A DNA stretch of 64,000 nucleotides, from contig OZ026520.1 in assembly GCA_964019695.1 (NCBI GenBank), forward strand, positions 29,608,120-29,672,119, read 5' to 3'. Source of the DNA: Loripinus fragilis. Its lineage: Eukaryota > Mollusca > Bivalvia > Lucinida > Lucinidae. Numbering within the stretch: the first letter of the stretch is position 1; the number at the start of each line of letters is the position of its first letter. Made by a program: the position numbers and the translations under genes. This document shows positions 13,891 to 27,035 of the stretch, piece after piece. The notes beneath the pieces are model-generated. The model was given only the letters and a program-made list of their open reading frames with translations, was not told where the DNA came from and ran no database searches.

Positions 13891-15104
13891 AAGTAGTCAG
13901 TAAAACAGCAGAGACCAAACTAAAAAGGAACTTCACTTCTACATATAGGAAGGTAAGTTGACTCCATCATGTAACCCAATTATGTACTGTATTACCAGCA
14001 GCCAACACCCATCGGCTTATTTTATATATCATATTTTCTTACAACACAACCTTAGAGGGCCCAGTGTTTTCCATTATAGCTTTTAAGTAAACTGTGGTCC
14101 TCACAACCTTTCAATCACAATGAGACTGCCAGATTAAGGCCTCCAGTAAAATATATTACTGACTGTTCCAAGGCAGTACTTCTTTTGTCGATCATTTGTG
14201 TTATTTATGTATTGTGTTTGTCATGCTTTCGCGTCTGTTCTTGTGGTCACCTGTTCGGAAAGGGCTGACCTTTGGCTCTCGTTTGTGGTGTTAAATTGCA
14301 GTTTGTTACTTTCCCATGTGCTGTGCTTGGTAAGGTGTGGTACTTGATTGAGTTGATTCCTGAGCTTTGTCCCATTTCTTACTTTTCAAAAGAAATACAG
14401 ATTGAACCTAGTTCAATCAATAAACTAGCATGAGAAACCCCGGTGACCGCCATGTTTTATAGTGCGACCAGGTAACGGACGTTAGATAGAGCACTGTTAT
14501 TCACTGTCAATTTAGACTGTTCTACAGTAAATTGGGTATAACGGCATAGGCACGCTTTAATCGTGCAAAACAACTGAACCGCAGACGACGAAGGTGACCA
14601 ATTTTATACGTTTCGTATGCCTGGTAAACGTTTGCAATCTAATCTAAACAGAAAACTTCAGTTTTATGTGTGTACAGATACATTGGTACTTATACTACTG
14701 CACACTGGCCAGGGCCTCGAATGTATGTGGACTTTAGTTGTGATCAGCAAGGCAGACTGGTTGGGTTGCTGCTTTGAAGATATGAAGATAAGTGAACTGA
14801 GTCAGGTTGCACAGCATAATGGAGACATGATTGCATGTAGAGTGATTTTATATGCGCATTCCTTTTGTATTGTATTCAGTGTACATCCATGTCATGAGAA
14901 ACCCTCTAAAACGCAAAGCAGCATACACTTGCAAGAATCTCAAAAACCAAGTGCTACTTTGTAAACGTGTTACACATGATATACGGATATAAGCGGTCTA
15001 CATGTAATAATTGTTAACTCATGGCACATTATTGGCACATTATTGGAATAACTCAACACGCATGCTGACATGAATGACACCTTTATAAATCTGTACTTAC
15101 CTGT
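13891..15104. other. No gene seen; unique-looking sequence
   Basis: No supported gene. The stretch includes the dispersed block related to 2058-2147 (inverted, about 14330-14391). A reading frame at 14617-14964 has no recognisable domain, splice context or homologous neighbour, so I do not call it. Confidence 0.5.
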
Positions 15105-15107
15105 AGA

Positions 15108-15405
15108 GTCAACTAAAGGCTCAGTGGTAGAGTGCTCGACTTCAGATAGAGGGATCGCTTGTTCGTGTCTCGCTGGAGGCAATGTGCTGTGTCCTTGTAG
15201 AAGACACTTTATCCTCTCTATTTAGTGCTGATTCAACCTAGGAAAATACTGAAAAATTATTGACTTGGGTCAACTCGAATTATCCTCTGTTTAGTACAGG
15301 TTCAACTTAGGATTGGAAGACAGTAAAACGTCTGACATGACTGAAAAATGTTTAATGCGCAGCAAAGCAACAACCAAACAAACAAACTCAACTCAAATGA
15401 ACAAA
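15108..15405 (+). mobile_element. tRNA-derived SINE, divergent copy
   Basis: The head ggctcagtggtagagtgctc matches a tRNA A box. It is followed by gtgtccttgtagaagacact, a ttcaacctagg block that is partly duplicated (second copy near 15299), tgacatgactgaaaaatg and a CAAAC-rich tail. It is the same broad family as the copies at 17357, 33870, 38200, 49541 and 63726, but older and with an internal duplication. Confidence 0.75.
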
Positions 15406-15573
15406 AAAGACAACCTTCTCTAAAGTCTGCTATAGTCGTGTGCGTCTACGTACATAGGTTTATCTTTAGTATGCTGCTTGCGATACATTCGTGTAAAATA
15501 TGTTATCTGTGAAAATATTCTTCCAAATTCTGTTTATTTGGCAAGAAAATGATTTGCTTCGAAAAAAGCATTG

Positions 15574-15603
15574 ACCCCCCCCCCACACACACACACACAC
15601 ATA
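15574..15603. repeat. C run followed by (CA)n
   Basis: A run of about nine C runs into about ten CA dinucleotides. Confidence 0.9.
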
Positions 15604-17133
15604 AACAAATTAAATTCAGCATATCTGTACCACGGGCAAAGAGTACTTAGATCTTATAACTAAGATTCCATTGTCGAAGATTAATTTATTTTCTTATTTA
15701 GTTTAAGAAACGTATTTGCATAGTTTACATTTCGAACAACACCTGAGCACGAGCCTGAGCATAGATCACTAGACTGATCAGATTCATCCCCATTAAGTCG
15801 AAAGGCCTTTTTTCACAATACGAAAATTTTTGAACTACAGGTAAATTGGTGTATGGGTGAATAAGCAATCAATGGTACCTGACATGCCGATTTCTAAATG
15901 TATTTTACCAGGTTAGCTAAGAACCGCCCAACGTCTCTTATCTGGACGAAGTATACCACTTTTTGGCCCCTGAAGGTGGGCTCCCTACAAGGGAGGAAAA
16001 TTTGATTGAAAAAAATATTAAATGCAAGGTCCTTTTTTCTAAGTCACACCAGTAAACTAAATCAACAAAAGCAGTGAGATGTTATTTCAAAAAGTGCAGC
16101 AAATCTATACAGTCTGATAAATATGATTTCATTCCCATGTGTTTATTATTGACCAACCACTTTACATCTTAAATACTGTGCTGAGCTTCCACCCACCTTT
16201 TTCCCCAATCAAACCATCCCATTTTTACCGCCCACCTGCCCACCCAATCAAAACATGCCTTTACCTCTGATCTCAAGTTAGACTGGTTCTCTCCCTTTAA
16301 TAGCTTGTCAGCATATTAAGACAGGTAACTACTAGCCGCCATTACGCCTACGTATAGCATACACACTGACGTCATGAGTGACGTGATATTGGAAAATACC
16401 CTTGGCATAAAGTGCATTTTTAAACAAGCCGTTTTATTAAGTTTATTTTGTTCTGGGAGTTTATATTTTTTTTCTTTTACTTAATTATCAAATTATAGCA
16501 TCTGAAAAAATACTGAAGTTTGTGTTGAAAAATCTAATCTGGAGTATGCGCAGTCGGATGAGTAGGATTCTCTACTTGTAATGAAATAGGCGTTACTAGT
16601 CGTTATATGCGTAGCGGAAGTGGAGCTTTATCAACGAGGGGAACCAATCTAATCTCAAGTCACATCACATAAACATTGAAACAGATTATAGAAAACGGAT
16701 TTTCCGCTATCTACTCCAGAATAAGTAAGTCATATACTATCACTCTTATCAAATAGTCAGCTACAAATTTTCGGGTAATAATATATTGGTCTCATGAATA
16801 AATGTCATACAATGCTACAGCGAATGATGAACTGAGAGAGTTCAAAAGATAAGTAGAAATCATGGCAGAATTCCCGGCACAACCTATTTTCGACCGCCAG
16901 CTAATTTCGACCACCTAATGCTTTGTTTCACAAAAAAACTTATAGTCTGAATTTTGAATCTGTAATGGTATTATTGAAAGGAGGGATAGGCAAGTTAAGT
17001 AGTGAATTACTTTCAGCTTTTGTAGTTGAGTGTGAACCATGAATAAATATTGTATTAGAGGAGTCTAAGAGGACCCTGTTTTCTTTAGCTTTTTCTTATT
17101 ACCAAATTCTCTGCTTGTTTCATGGCTACAGAC
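15604..17133. other. No gene seen; AT-rich sequence
   Basis: No open frame with domain-like content, no SINE and no obvious tandem repeat. CCACC/CCAATC-rich text at 16190-16260 is low complexity. Confidence 0.45.
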
Positions 17134-17142
17134 AATATTGAC

Positions 17143-17204
17143 CCCCCCCCCACAAAAAAAAAAAATAAAAAATAAAAAATAAAAAAAAAAAAAAAAAAAA
17201 AAAA
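17143..17204. repeat. Homopolymer C then A-rich tract
   Basis: A C9 run followed by about 50 bases of nearly pure A with a few T. Assembly length here is unreliable. Confidence 0.85.
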
Positions 17205-17356
17205 TGGCCTGAGCCTACGCATATATGAAAATATCAGAGTAGCCCGGCTGGGGATTCCAGTGTGTTTACAGTGCTAGTCATGGGCCTACTCTAATAAGTG
17301 AGCCATTGTTTTCCCCAAAGACAGGGGTTCCCAGGGATTCCCTACCATCAGTATTA

Positions 17357-17624
17357 TTGATGCGCAGTGGTTCAGTGGTAGATTGCTTGATTCAATGCCG
17401 AAGGGCCGCATATTCGAGCCTCACCGGCGTCACTGTGTTGTGTCCTTGAGCAAGAACATTTATCCTAGCTTAGTACTGGTTCAACCAAGGAAGACCTGTC
17501 CCTTTATAACTGAAAGATTGTTGATGGGGCGTAAAGAATCAAAACAAACAAACAAACAAACAAACAAACAAACAAACAAACGAACAAACAAACAAAACAA
17601 ACAAACAAACTAACAAACAATCAA
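17357..17624 (+). mobile_element. tRNA-derived SINE with (AAAC)n tail
   Basis: The head is gcagtggttcagtggtagat; the B-box-like part is attcgagcctc; the body has tgtgtccttgagcaagaaca, tagcttagtactggttcaac and gaaagattgttgatggggcg. It ends in a long AAAC-type tail. A 13-bp target duplication, accatcagtatta, flanks it at 17344-17356 and 17625-17637, which fixes the ends and shows a fairly recent retroposition. Confidence 0.92.
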
Positions 17625-17948
17625 ACCATCAGTATTACTCTTTCCATCTATTTTTTCAAAGCTTTGTAGGCGGGACGACGGGTTCTTTAACTGTGATCGT
17701 ATAGATTTATATACTTCGGTGCACACTCAATCCGAGTGACAGCCAAGACTTCGCGTTGTGTTTTGTGATTGTGATCTAAATGAACCTGTCCCGTCCACAA
17801 ACAGGGGTAAACAGATGGTAAGTATTACTAGGGGCAAATTAGACTCAAGTTTGAAGTATATTCAACAACTCTTTAATTGAGAATGATTCTCTATAGAATA
17901 TTTACATATAACAAAAATATAAAAGTACCCAAAATATGAGGCAGTGTA

Positions 17949-18414
17949 TTAAATCTCTCCAGAAACAATAATACTGGGAGGTAAGTCAATATTAGATACT
18001 TTTCTATCAAGTTGAGAGAAAAGTACGATATTGATAAATATAGCAAATATGCTAAAATGCAATAACCCAAAAATCAGACCAGTTCAAACAACACAAGAAC
18101 AGAGTTCTGAAGATTTTAAATAGCAGAGACTAACTGAGATCCGAAAAGCTGAGCAGTGCTGCATATATCATATATACATAATAAAAGTAACAGTCTATTT
18201 AATCTCTCCAGAAACAATAATACTGGGCGGTAAGTCAATATAGGTACTTTTCTGTCAAGTTGAGAGAAAAGTGCGATATTGAAAAATATAGCAAATGCTA
18301 AATCATTTGGAACAACCCAAAATCAGACCAGTTCAAACAACACAAGAACAGAGTTCTGAGGGGTTTTAAATAGCAGAGACTAACTCAGATCCAAAGAGCT
18401 GAGCAGTGCTGCAC
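17949..18414 (+). repeat. Tandem duplication, two copies about 249 bp apart
   Basis: The segment 17949-18162 recurs at 18198-18414 with high similarity. Both copies contain tctctccagaaacaataata, gttgagagaaaagt, caacacaagaacagagttct and tagcagagactaact. The copies differ by small indels. No reading frame is conserved, and I do not recognise the repeated sequence. Confidence 0.85.
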
Positions 18415-21288
18415 CTAGTAGACAGAATGCCGTCTTGAAATAGAGGTTCTGTGATAAACAGTGTTCAGATAGCCGAACTGAGTTTATCTAAAGACCTATC
18501 ATGGTGTGGACGGAAAGCCGTCCTGATATAGGGTCCGTTAATGAACGGAAACCATTGCTCGGCGTACTAATGCCAAGATAATTTGCACATGAGGCTTTAT
18601 ATTATATGTATCGCCTGGTTATTAAAATTAATAGTGTCAATAATACAGCAGTAATTATCGCTGAAATAAGCACAGACAATATATGGCGATGACCAGATAG
18701 TGTCTGTCTTTTAGTTTTTATCAGTAAAGAAACACGCATTTTCTTACTTACTTCGCAGGGGGTGTAGTATCCAGTAAAGGTGAGAATACTCTCAGTTGAC
18801 AAAATCCAAGTTATTCTAATTATATCTCACGGAAATTCACGGAGATAGCGGAATACAACGAGGCAATAACAAAAGTGCAACAAGTATAGCCTTTTAGAAA
18901 ATACACTCGACGCTATTTCTGTCATACAAAGGCAAAATATACCGATTTCACAGTAAATTATGGCTAAGTAGGACCAGATCTATTGATCCAAACCTGGGAC
19001 TACTACAGCTTAATGATGCAGTTTATATTGAGGAACTGTAATGAGGAAGTTAGCAGAATGGTCAAAGCAAATAATGGCACTGGGTCTGATAGTGACTAAA
19101 GCAGACTTGACATACCCTTTGTTAACACTTACCTAGATGGCATATATTGTAAACAAGTTGGCTGCTTTTAAAAAGCCGCCAATAGTTTAGGTTTGGTAAA
19201 AAGGTTGTTTTTATGACAGCATTCCTTTACTTTTATTATTATATTATAGGTCTTGTTTAACAAATCTTAGAGTCAGCAGAATCTCGGACCCAATTATACT
19301 GTGTCCGAGGCAGAATAGGTGTTTGAAAAGATTATTTGTACAGATTGTATTATCGAGCTTGAGCTCTTGCGAATGAACCTTCGCTACTACATGTAGAAAA
19401 TGTCTGACCAAAATCTAGACCTTTAAGCCGCTGGGTAGGTTTTATAGAGATTGACCAAACAATAAAGTACCAAAATTTTGTGTGCTCCCTAAAAATAGCC
19501 TATTGATGTTTTTTGTTTTCAATAAACCACACATCAATTTTCCATGTTTTGATTTTACCCATTGAATTTTCTCGGACGGTACAGAGGTCCAGATAAGATT
19601 TCAGTTCAATTGGGTATTTACCCCACACGATTTTTATGAATTGCTTTTTTCCAAAAACAATTGCTTCAAATATTTTTTACCCCATATAGATTTTTGAAAT
19701 TGCTTATTTATAAGTTATAATTAAAGTACCTAATAATCTTAGTTAATAATTTAAATAATAATCTTAGTTTTCGTAATGGAAGAAACATACAGATTGAGTG
19801 ACTTTAAGTACTTTGTATAAATACTTTAGCCAGTAACTGACAAATGACTTGCTTAATGTATGAAACTTCAAAGGAGACTTAGTAACCTCACAACAAAAGA
19901 AAGGCTTGAACTGGCTACCACACTAAGTGTGCTAACATGGGATATATTCATATTTAGATCAGTTTGTTTTTTCTTTTGCTTTTCCAAAATTTAATTGCTT
20001 TTCGCTACCCCTTCATTTATTAAACCATTGCTTTTTCCAAAATTTAATTCCTTTTTGTTACCCCTTCATTTGAAAACAATTGCTTTTTCACAAATTTAAT
20101 TGCTTAAATACCCCCAAAAAGCGGCTTATCTGTTCCTCTGCGGTACATTTTGAGGTACAACATTAATATGCATTTAAAAGTAAAAAATAATCCAAATTTA
20201 CATTTATTACCTAATGTATAAACATTCATGTGACATGGCTTTGAATTTTACCTATAGCGTTTCTTTTGTCAGTCAGTATATATTGATGACACTGATGATG
20301 AACAGACCCATAAAGGAAGTCCTAACCTAGGTTAGCTAAAAGAGGATTATCTTTTGTTTTAAAATAACTTCAGAGAAATATATTAGGATCCTCAAAATGC
20401 CTGTTACCAAAATTAAACAAACTGTTCCATTCCACTGAACAAATTAGTCATTATAATTGTATCTGTTAGCACACTCAAAAGGTTGCAATCATTTAGTAAG
20501 AGTGCTTGAATGGAAAATTGGGATTTTTCTGTCTTGACTGGGGCCAGTCTAATACCTCCAACTAAAAATAAAAGATACTCTTATTTTTTCTGGTGTATCA
20601 ATTTGTTTTCAGGACTGATGCCAGTCTAGACTTAAAGTACCATCCAATACCATAAGTATGTCGAACAGTTTGGATTTGGATGCCAACCAACATTTTGCTA
20701 GTCTGATTAGGGTCTGAAAGGTTAACAGTAGGACTAGCATGCAAAGGGTCCATACATTTCATCTGGTACATGACCTAAGAGATGTCAGACTTTATGCATT
20801 TATGCATTCGCAAATCATCTCTGGGTAAGGCACCACATAAAGAATCTAGATCTACTTGACTATTTGCCTCCTCAAAATCCATGCATCATGTAACTTGTAT
20901 AATTTCATGTTATCTGTGCTTTAATAAGCTCCCTTTTTACTTTGGATTTCTGACTGACCAACTGTCTTATTATTCTCATCAGCAGAATAGTGGCTAAATG
21001 TCATACTAGGTCGGCCTAGGTCAATCTTTGAAGAACATGATGCAATCAGAATTTCAAGTTAGACTGGGAAACCAGAAAATGACAAATCTATATTTACAAA
21101 TGACATCAGTTTAATCTTAGACAGAGGTCCTATGATTGGTTACATTTGGTCACATGCTCCTCCATGGTACAGCTCTAATTCTCACCTTATATATTGTGTT
21201 TAGGTGCTCATGCACCTAAACAAACATGACTGGACCATGTGCTGAGTCAGGTTCAGCTAACTGAAGCTAAATTTAAAAGTTTAAAATC
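18415..21288. other. No gene seen; AT-rich with a short repeat cluster
   Basis: No supported exon. At 19976-20105 a unit of about 55-60 bp built from ccaaaatttaattgcttttt and taccccttcattt repeats two to three times. A minus-strand frame at 18602-18802 ends in a hydrophobic stretch, but I could not support it as a gene (see rejected items). Confidence 0.45.
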
Positions 21289-21407
21289 ACCAATAATATA
21301 CAGCCTACATCCTGATCAGACGGCTTCTCCACAAGCCAGCTGATCTGGATTATATGCGGTTTGCAAATTCTACCAAAGTCCCATACGGCGATAAAAGGTT
21401 TAAATTG

Positions 21408-21451
<44 letters not shown>

Positions 21452-21770
21452 GTCAGATAACTTTGTACAGCGTGGTTAAAAACGGGTTAATTTAAAAGCG
21501 TCGATTGCTGTGCTACGTCCCAAGGCCGATTGGAAGTAGTACTCCAATGTCGGCTGTTTCACTATTTATTTCTTATTTTCCTTCGAAACAATTAGGAATT
21601 CCGGCTGCCTCAAATAAACAGTTTAGGCCGGCGCAGACCCAACAAATGTTGGAACTGATCTGGTCCCTATCTGTTTCAATGATAGACTGACAACTCAAAA
21701 ACAAACACCCTGGAACAGGATCAGCTGACAAAAGTCTTAGTCGGGACTGCTCCTTAGATCCATGTGGTTT
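21289..21770 (+). repeat. Dispersed repeat, copy 1
   Basis: It shares with 26375-26975 the segments catcctgatcagacggcttc, aagccagctgatct, gcaaattctacc, then after an interruption ttggaactgat, gactgacaactcaaaaacaa, acaccctgga and gtcgggactgc. An (ATC)n microsatellite at 21414-21451 splits this copy. Family unknown. Confidence 0.75.
21414..21451. repeat. (ATC)n microsatellite
   Basis: About 12 ATC units inside the dispersed repeat. Confidence 0.95.
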
Positions 21771-22463
21771 CTAATGCACCAGCCATTTGTATTCGCCCCA
21801 TAGGGGCCGTGCAATAGCGGGGCTTTTAACTTTTCAATTTTCAAAGCCCTGCTAAAAGCCCTGCACTGTGCAGGGCCAATTTTGTGGTTAAATCCCTGCT
21901 AAATTCCCCAGCCAAGGGGGTTGACAATAATGAATAACAACAAATGACCTTAATCATTTGAATAAGTGTTCCATCATTTCCCCTATTCCATGGTGGTGTC
22001 AAATGAATTTTGGCTTCCGTTGGCCCAGTGGTTTCAGAGAATTTACTAATATCTGGTACAGAGTACAAAACAGAAACTATATGAGGTATCAACTTGAAAC
22101 TTCACTGGTAGATGGATCTCGATGGGGAGAAGTACAGTGTACAAAAACCGTACCTCTCTTTTGCATAATTTAGGAGATATCGCTTTTGTTATTTTTCAAA
22201 CTTAAATTTTTCTCTGGAGCATAACACAACAACTACATGTATAAGAGGTATCAATTTGAAACTTTAATGGTAGCTAAATCTCGCTGAGGATATATACAAA
22301 ATACACCTGTACGGTGTACAGCTTGAGAACCATAACTCCCCTTTGCATAATTTAGAAGCTTTTGCCCTTTCTTATGCTTGAATTTTGTTCAGAGCATAAC
22401 ATTAACACTATTAGAGATATCAATTTGCAGCCCTTATCAAACAACCGTATATTTGGGGAGCAT
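21771..22463. other. No gene seen
   Basis: It holds a weak tandem similarity: aggtatcaacttgaaacttc near 22084 resembles aggtatcaatttgaaacttt near 22246, and tttgcataattta occurs twice. This is a diverged duplication of about 160 bp. No supported coding sequence. Confidence 0.45.
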
Positions 22464-23759
22464 CAGACATGGGGCGAATTACTTATGAAAGTAATGCATT
22501 GAATTAGCATTACTTGCCAAAAATGTGCATTGAATTAGCATTACCATTACTAGATTTTGAAAAAGTAATGCATTGAATAAAGCTTATTTCTCAAGCTTAT
22601 TTCAGAAAGTTATGCATTGAATTAAGCATTACTTTCGTTCGCGTGAAACAGAATCGTACAATACTGTTAACACTGAACATTTTTGATACATTGAACAAAA
22701 TGTGTGCATACCGTAAACATGTAAATTTCACATAATTTATAGATAGCTTACAATTAAACTATACAATTTTTGTAGTGAATTAAGTATTCTTGTCTGTAAC
22801 GTTTGTTAGAATTTCATAATTTTTGAAAATTGGAGGAAATAACACACAGATGTATCAAACGCGGCTCTTTTTTCAAGTGATCATACTTCATTGTATATTA
22901 TTATTATCATACCACTGGGAAGCTTTCCAAAATAGTTTCTTGTTTGGAAGTATATTTCATAGGAGGAAAATTACAAACATTTGAGTCTCTTGGCTGGATT
23001 ATCCAATCAACAAAGCGAAGGCTATATCTTAATCCCTATTTTTTTTATATTTTTTTTTATATATTTTTGACCCCAATGTATTTACCCTGTAGAAAAACTG
23101 ACCACAAAGTCACACTGCTAGTGTCAGTAGTCAAGTGTCAAAATGTATGAAAAGAACAATCAAGTGATAATTGTCCTTATTGTGATCAAAACATTTGTTT
23201 CTTTGATACTGGATTGTAACAAAATTCGCACCATTTTAGAGCTCATTTGATTAGCTTCCAAATGAATTGTAGATGAAAAAAAAAACATTTGACTAAAATA
23301 AAGTGGGATAAAATATATTACATTTCAACACTTTCCAGCTACATTTTCACTATCTAGGTTCATCTGGGATTGCTAGTAACTGTAAGCTGTTTCACTTTAT
23401 TGATATAAAATCGAAACCTTTACTTGCAAGTTTCACAGCTCATTTTGCATGTTCCTTAGTCAAATAACAGTTTTTACAATCAAGTTGAACAAAATGAAAC
23501 TGTGAATGGAAATAACTAATGGAAACAAGTCCTTTCGTTGTGTATCTCATTTCTTTATTGTGCAGTCTGTATACTATTGATGGCAAAGTTTATGTTAGAT
23601 AGTAATTCAAAGTAATGCAGTGAATTTTGACAAAAGTAATGCATTGAATTAGCATTAAAGTAATTCAAAAACTGGTGAATTAATCATTACCTTGAATTGC
23701 TGGAAAAAGTAATGCATTAATAATGCATTAGCATTAATGATTAATTCGCCCCATGTCTG
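22464..23759. mobile_element. Non-autonomous hAT-like DNA transposon
   Basis: An 18-bp perfect terminal inverted repeat, cagacatggggcgaatta, lies at 22464-22481 with its exact reverse complement at 23742-23759. The flanks are gggagcat (22456-22463) and gggagaat (23760-23767), an 8-bp target duplication with one mismatch. Ends starting CAG and 8-bp duplications are typical of hAT elements. Subterminal regions at both ends carry several copies of agtaatgcattgaatta. The 1296-bp body has no transposase frame. Confidence 0.85.
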
Positions 23760-23767
23760 GGGAGAAT

Positions 23768-24315
23768 CCATCGTTTCTACGGTAGTACCGATTCTCTTGA
23801 TTTCTGAGTTATGAATGTGTTACCGATTGGCCTGACCGGGGGGGAGTGGTAGTTGGATTATTTATTATAGAGTGACGGGCTAGATTTGTCCTTACTCATC
23901 CTTACTCAGATTTCTCTGCAATATCTCCAATAAAGTAGCATTATGCTAGAGAGGGGTCACAACAGAATCAATTCACAGAGACAAATGGAGCTCCTTGATA
24001 TTTAAATATATGTTTCTGTTCACTGAGATCTGTTGTGTTATAGCCCCTGTCAACACAATATACTTGAAGACCTATACTATGAAGATTGATGTGAAGCAAA
24101 AATGAACTTTTAATCAATATGAAATATGTACATGAAATTCACTAATGTTGATGATCCTTGTAATTGTTTGCTTCTTCTATTCCTCACTTCTTCTTGCCGC
24201 ATAGACTAGCTCATTGAAGTTGAAGCATAAGATTAAGCATAAGTTTAAAATTAAGCATACGTGTAAGATTAAGCATAAGATTAACCAATGAAAAAAATCA
24301 TATGAATCATTACGG
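23768..24315. other. No gene seen
   Basis: AT-rich sequence between the hAT-like element and a minisatellite. At 24220-24290 aagcataagattaagcataa-type short repeats precede the array. Confidence 0.45.
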
Positions 24316-24898
24316 GCTCCTTGATCAGCAAGGGACCATATAAATTATAATCTTTCTCCCAGGTCGGCAAGGGACCATATAAATAATAATCTTGCTCCCA
24401 GGTCGGCAAGTGACCATATAAATTATAATCTTTCTCCCAGGTTGGCAAGGGACCATATAAATAATAATCTTGCTCCCAGGTCGGCAAGGGATCATATACA
24501 TTGTAAATAATAATCTTGCTCCCAGATCGGCAAGTGACCATATAAATAATAATCTTGCTCCCAGGTCGGCAAGTGACCATATAAATAATAATCTTGCTCC
24601 CAGGTCGGCAAGTGACCATATAAATAATAATCTTGCTCCACGGTCCGCAAGGGACCATATAAATAATAATCTTGCTCCCAGGTCGGCAAGTGACCATATA
24701 AATAATAGCTTGTTCCTCGGTCAGCAAGGGACCATATAAATAATAGTGCTTGCTCCTTGGTCAGCAAGGGACCATATGAATAATAGCTTGTTCCTCGGTC
24801 AGCAAGGGACCTTATAAATAATAATGCTTGCTCCTCGGTCGGCAAGGGACCTTATAAATAATAATGCTTGCTCCTCGGTCAGCAAGGGACCATATATT
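24316..24898 (+). repeat. 39-bp minisatellite
   Basis: About 15 units built from gaccatataaataataatct and tgctcccaggtcggcaag. The right-hand units change to agcttgctcctcggtcagca, so there are at least two variants in order. The unit is divisible by three, which creates repetitive reading frames on both strands (YLYGHLPTWEQD-type, NNNLAPRSASDHI-type) that are not genes. Confidence 0.95.
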
Positions 24899-26138
24899 CA
24901 CAATTACATAAAGCAGGTTTTCTCATGACGAGGGTCATCTGTAAACTTGTTTACAAATCACAGAGTATACGAGAAAGGGAATATTAATTCAAAGGAAAGT
25001 ATATGAATAGGTCAACTTTCTGTGAAATCAAGTACATGTATATATAATGGGCTTTTTTAAAAGGCCAGGTATATGATTGATACTGCCTCGCACACCCGTA
25101 CCAAAATTACCCCAGAGTTACCCCTCCCCCCCACGAGTCTCTTTATATGTATATTGCCTGTTTCTGGCTGAAGCTACTTCGCCTTTCATTCTGTTCATCT
25201 TATTTCTCTGACTTTTTTCAGTTTGATGAGCATTGTAATGTTTCAGATTTTTAGAGTTTTATCAGCACCATCTTCCACTGCCTCATTTCTCACACTTTTC
25301 TAACAGCAGCATATTTCCTAGTCAAGATTCTTTGCGCATGTACTTTTAGCCACATTATGAGAAAAACTGTTTATGCCATATGACGGATCTTACGCATGGG
25401 CCTACTGCATCAATCTTTTGAAATAGAAAAACACAAAGGTCGTGGTACATCTATAGGTATCAGCGACATGTTTATTTGTAGAAGTGTTTTACATGTACAT
25501 GTTACAGTTTCATAATGGGTAAAATCGCATCACCGATACTACATGTACCAGTATTTTGGCCTCGAGGCGACAACACCAGTCTTCGGGGTTTCCGACAAAG
25601 TGATCCTCAGCTTCAGAGAGTAGCTAATTGAAATTTGCTCGTAGCAAAGTAAGTAAGGAGGCAAAGATCATGCAGGAATCGAAGCAATCAAGTACCACAG
25701 CTGACTAGATATGTTACTTTTCAATCGGCAAACAGTAAAGGCGCTGATCAGACTGCCCGGAATGCGCAGGCTGGTCTGCGCCTTTGTTGTTCGCAAACTT
25801 TGAAGACAGATTTTCTCGCGTCAAGGCCCAAAATGTATACCCTATATTCCACTTGTTATCGGATTCCCATCTAATAAGAATTAAAGAAATAACACTGTTG
25901 TGATTTAGAGACTGGACTCCTGAAAGATCGGAGAAGGCCGGGATCGAATTTCAATCCCTAGTTTATATGGCGACTACGCCATGGAGGGCTTCAAAGAGAG
26001 AGTAAAGAATTGAAGAAAATAAAGATAATTCGACAGCGTGTCTTAATTGGTACGCATTTATAAAATATTTCATTTTTACTCTTACGAGTGTAACTGCTAT
26101 GAATGCTCCTCACCCCCCCCCCCCGCCTGTTCCTACAC
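24899..26138. other. No gene seen; contains dispersed repeat block
   Basis: At 25647-25730 it holds a copy of the block seen inside the first satellite (caggaatcgaagcaatcaag then taccac). A palindromic gatcagactg/ccagcctg-type element follows near 25740-25790. No supported exon. Confidence 0.45.
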
Positions 26139-26311
<173 letters not shown>

Positions 26312-26374
26312 CTGTCATCGCTCAAATTTGAGCATTGCGCCAGGGAGTGCTTATTGTGAAATGTTGGAAAAAAT

Positions 26375-26975
26375 AAAATAAACAGCCCACATCCTGATCA
26401 GACGGCTTCTTCACAAGCCAGCTGATCTAGATATGTATGCGTTTTGCAAATTATTCTACCAGTCCCATATGGCAATAAAAAGTTTAAAAATGAAATAGTT
26501 TCTGTTTCTTAATAATTAGGAATTTCATGGGCGGATCCAGATGGGGAACAGGGGTCCGGACCCCCCCCCCCCTGAAAAATTACAAAAATATAGGGTTTCA
26601 TAGCAATACTGGTCCAGATCCCCTGAAAAAATCCCAAGGCTACCAAGCCAGGATTCAGTGTTGGGCCATCATCGGCACGCCAGCGAAACGCCATTTAACG
26701 AAACGCCATTTACGCTGGCGGGCCGATGTTGGCCCGCTTATGGTGGTATTTGGATCCTCTCTCTAAAAGAGTGTTGTCAAAGTTATACCCCCCTCTACAG
26801 AACGTTCTGGATCCGCTGCCTCAAAAAGTTTGGGGCGGACACAGCCCTAACAAAGGTTGGAACTCTATTTCAAAGGCCTAGACTGACAACTCAAAAACAA
26901 ACACCCTGGAACGGGACTCTCGTCCCCCCCCCCCCCCCCTCTCCGAGTCGGGACTGCACTTGATCCACGGGGTTT
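26375..26975 (+). repeat. Dispersed repeat, copy 2
   Basis: Homologous to 21289-21770 at both ends, with extra sequence in the middle (about 26530-26800, including a C-rich run and ccatttaacgaaacgccatt). C runs at 26561-26572 and 26925-26938 may be length-unstable. Confidence 0.7.
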
Positions 26976-27035
26976 ACAAACAAACACTATGGAGACATAA
27001 TGTCCGACCTGGTACGGTTCTGATTTGTTTGACTA

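Noticed and set aside
14617..14964. 115-residue plus-strand frame
   Set aside because: No recognisable domain, no module motif, no neighbour; length is expected by chance.
18602..18802. Minus-strand frame ending in a hydrophobic helix (LISAIITAVLLTLLILI)
   Set aside because: It looks like a C-terminal membrane segment, but starts at TTG, has no splice context I can support, and lies next to repeats. RNA data would decide.
24281..24845. Repetitive frames in the 39-bp array, and the idea of a CRISPR array
   Set aside because: Unit divisible by three explains the frames. There are no unique spacers between repeats, so it is a minisatellite, not CRISPR.
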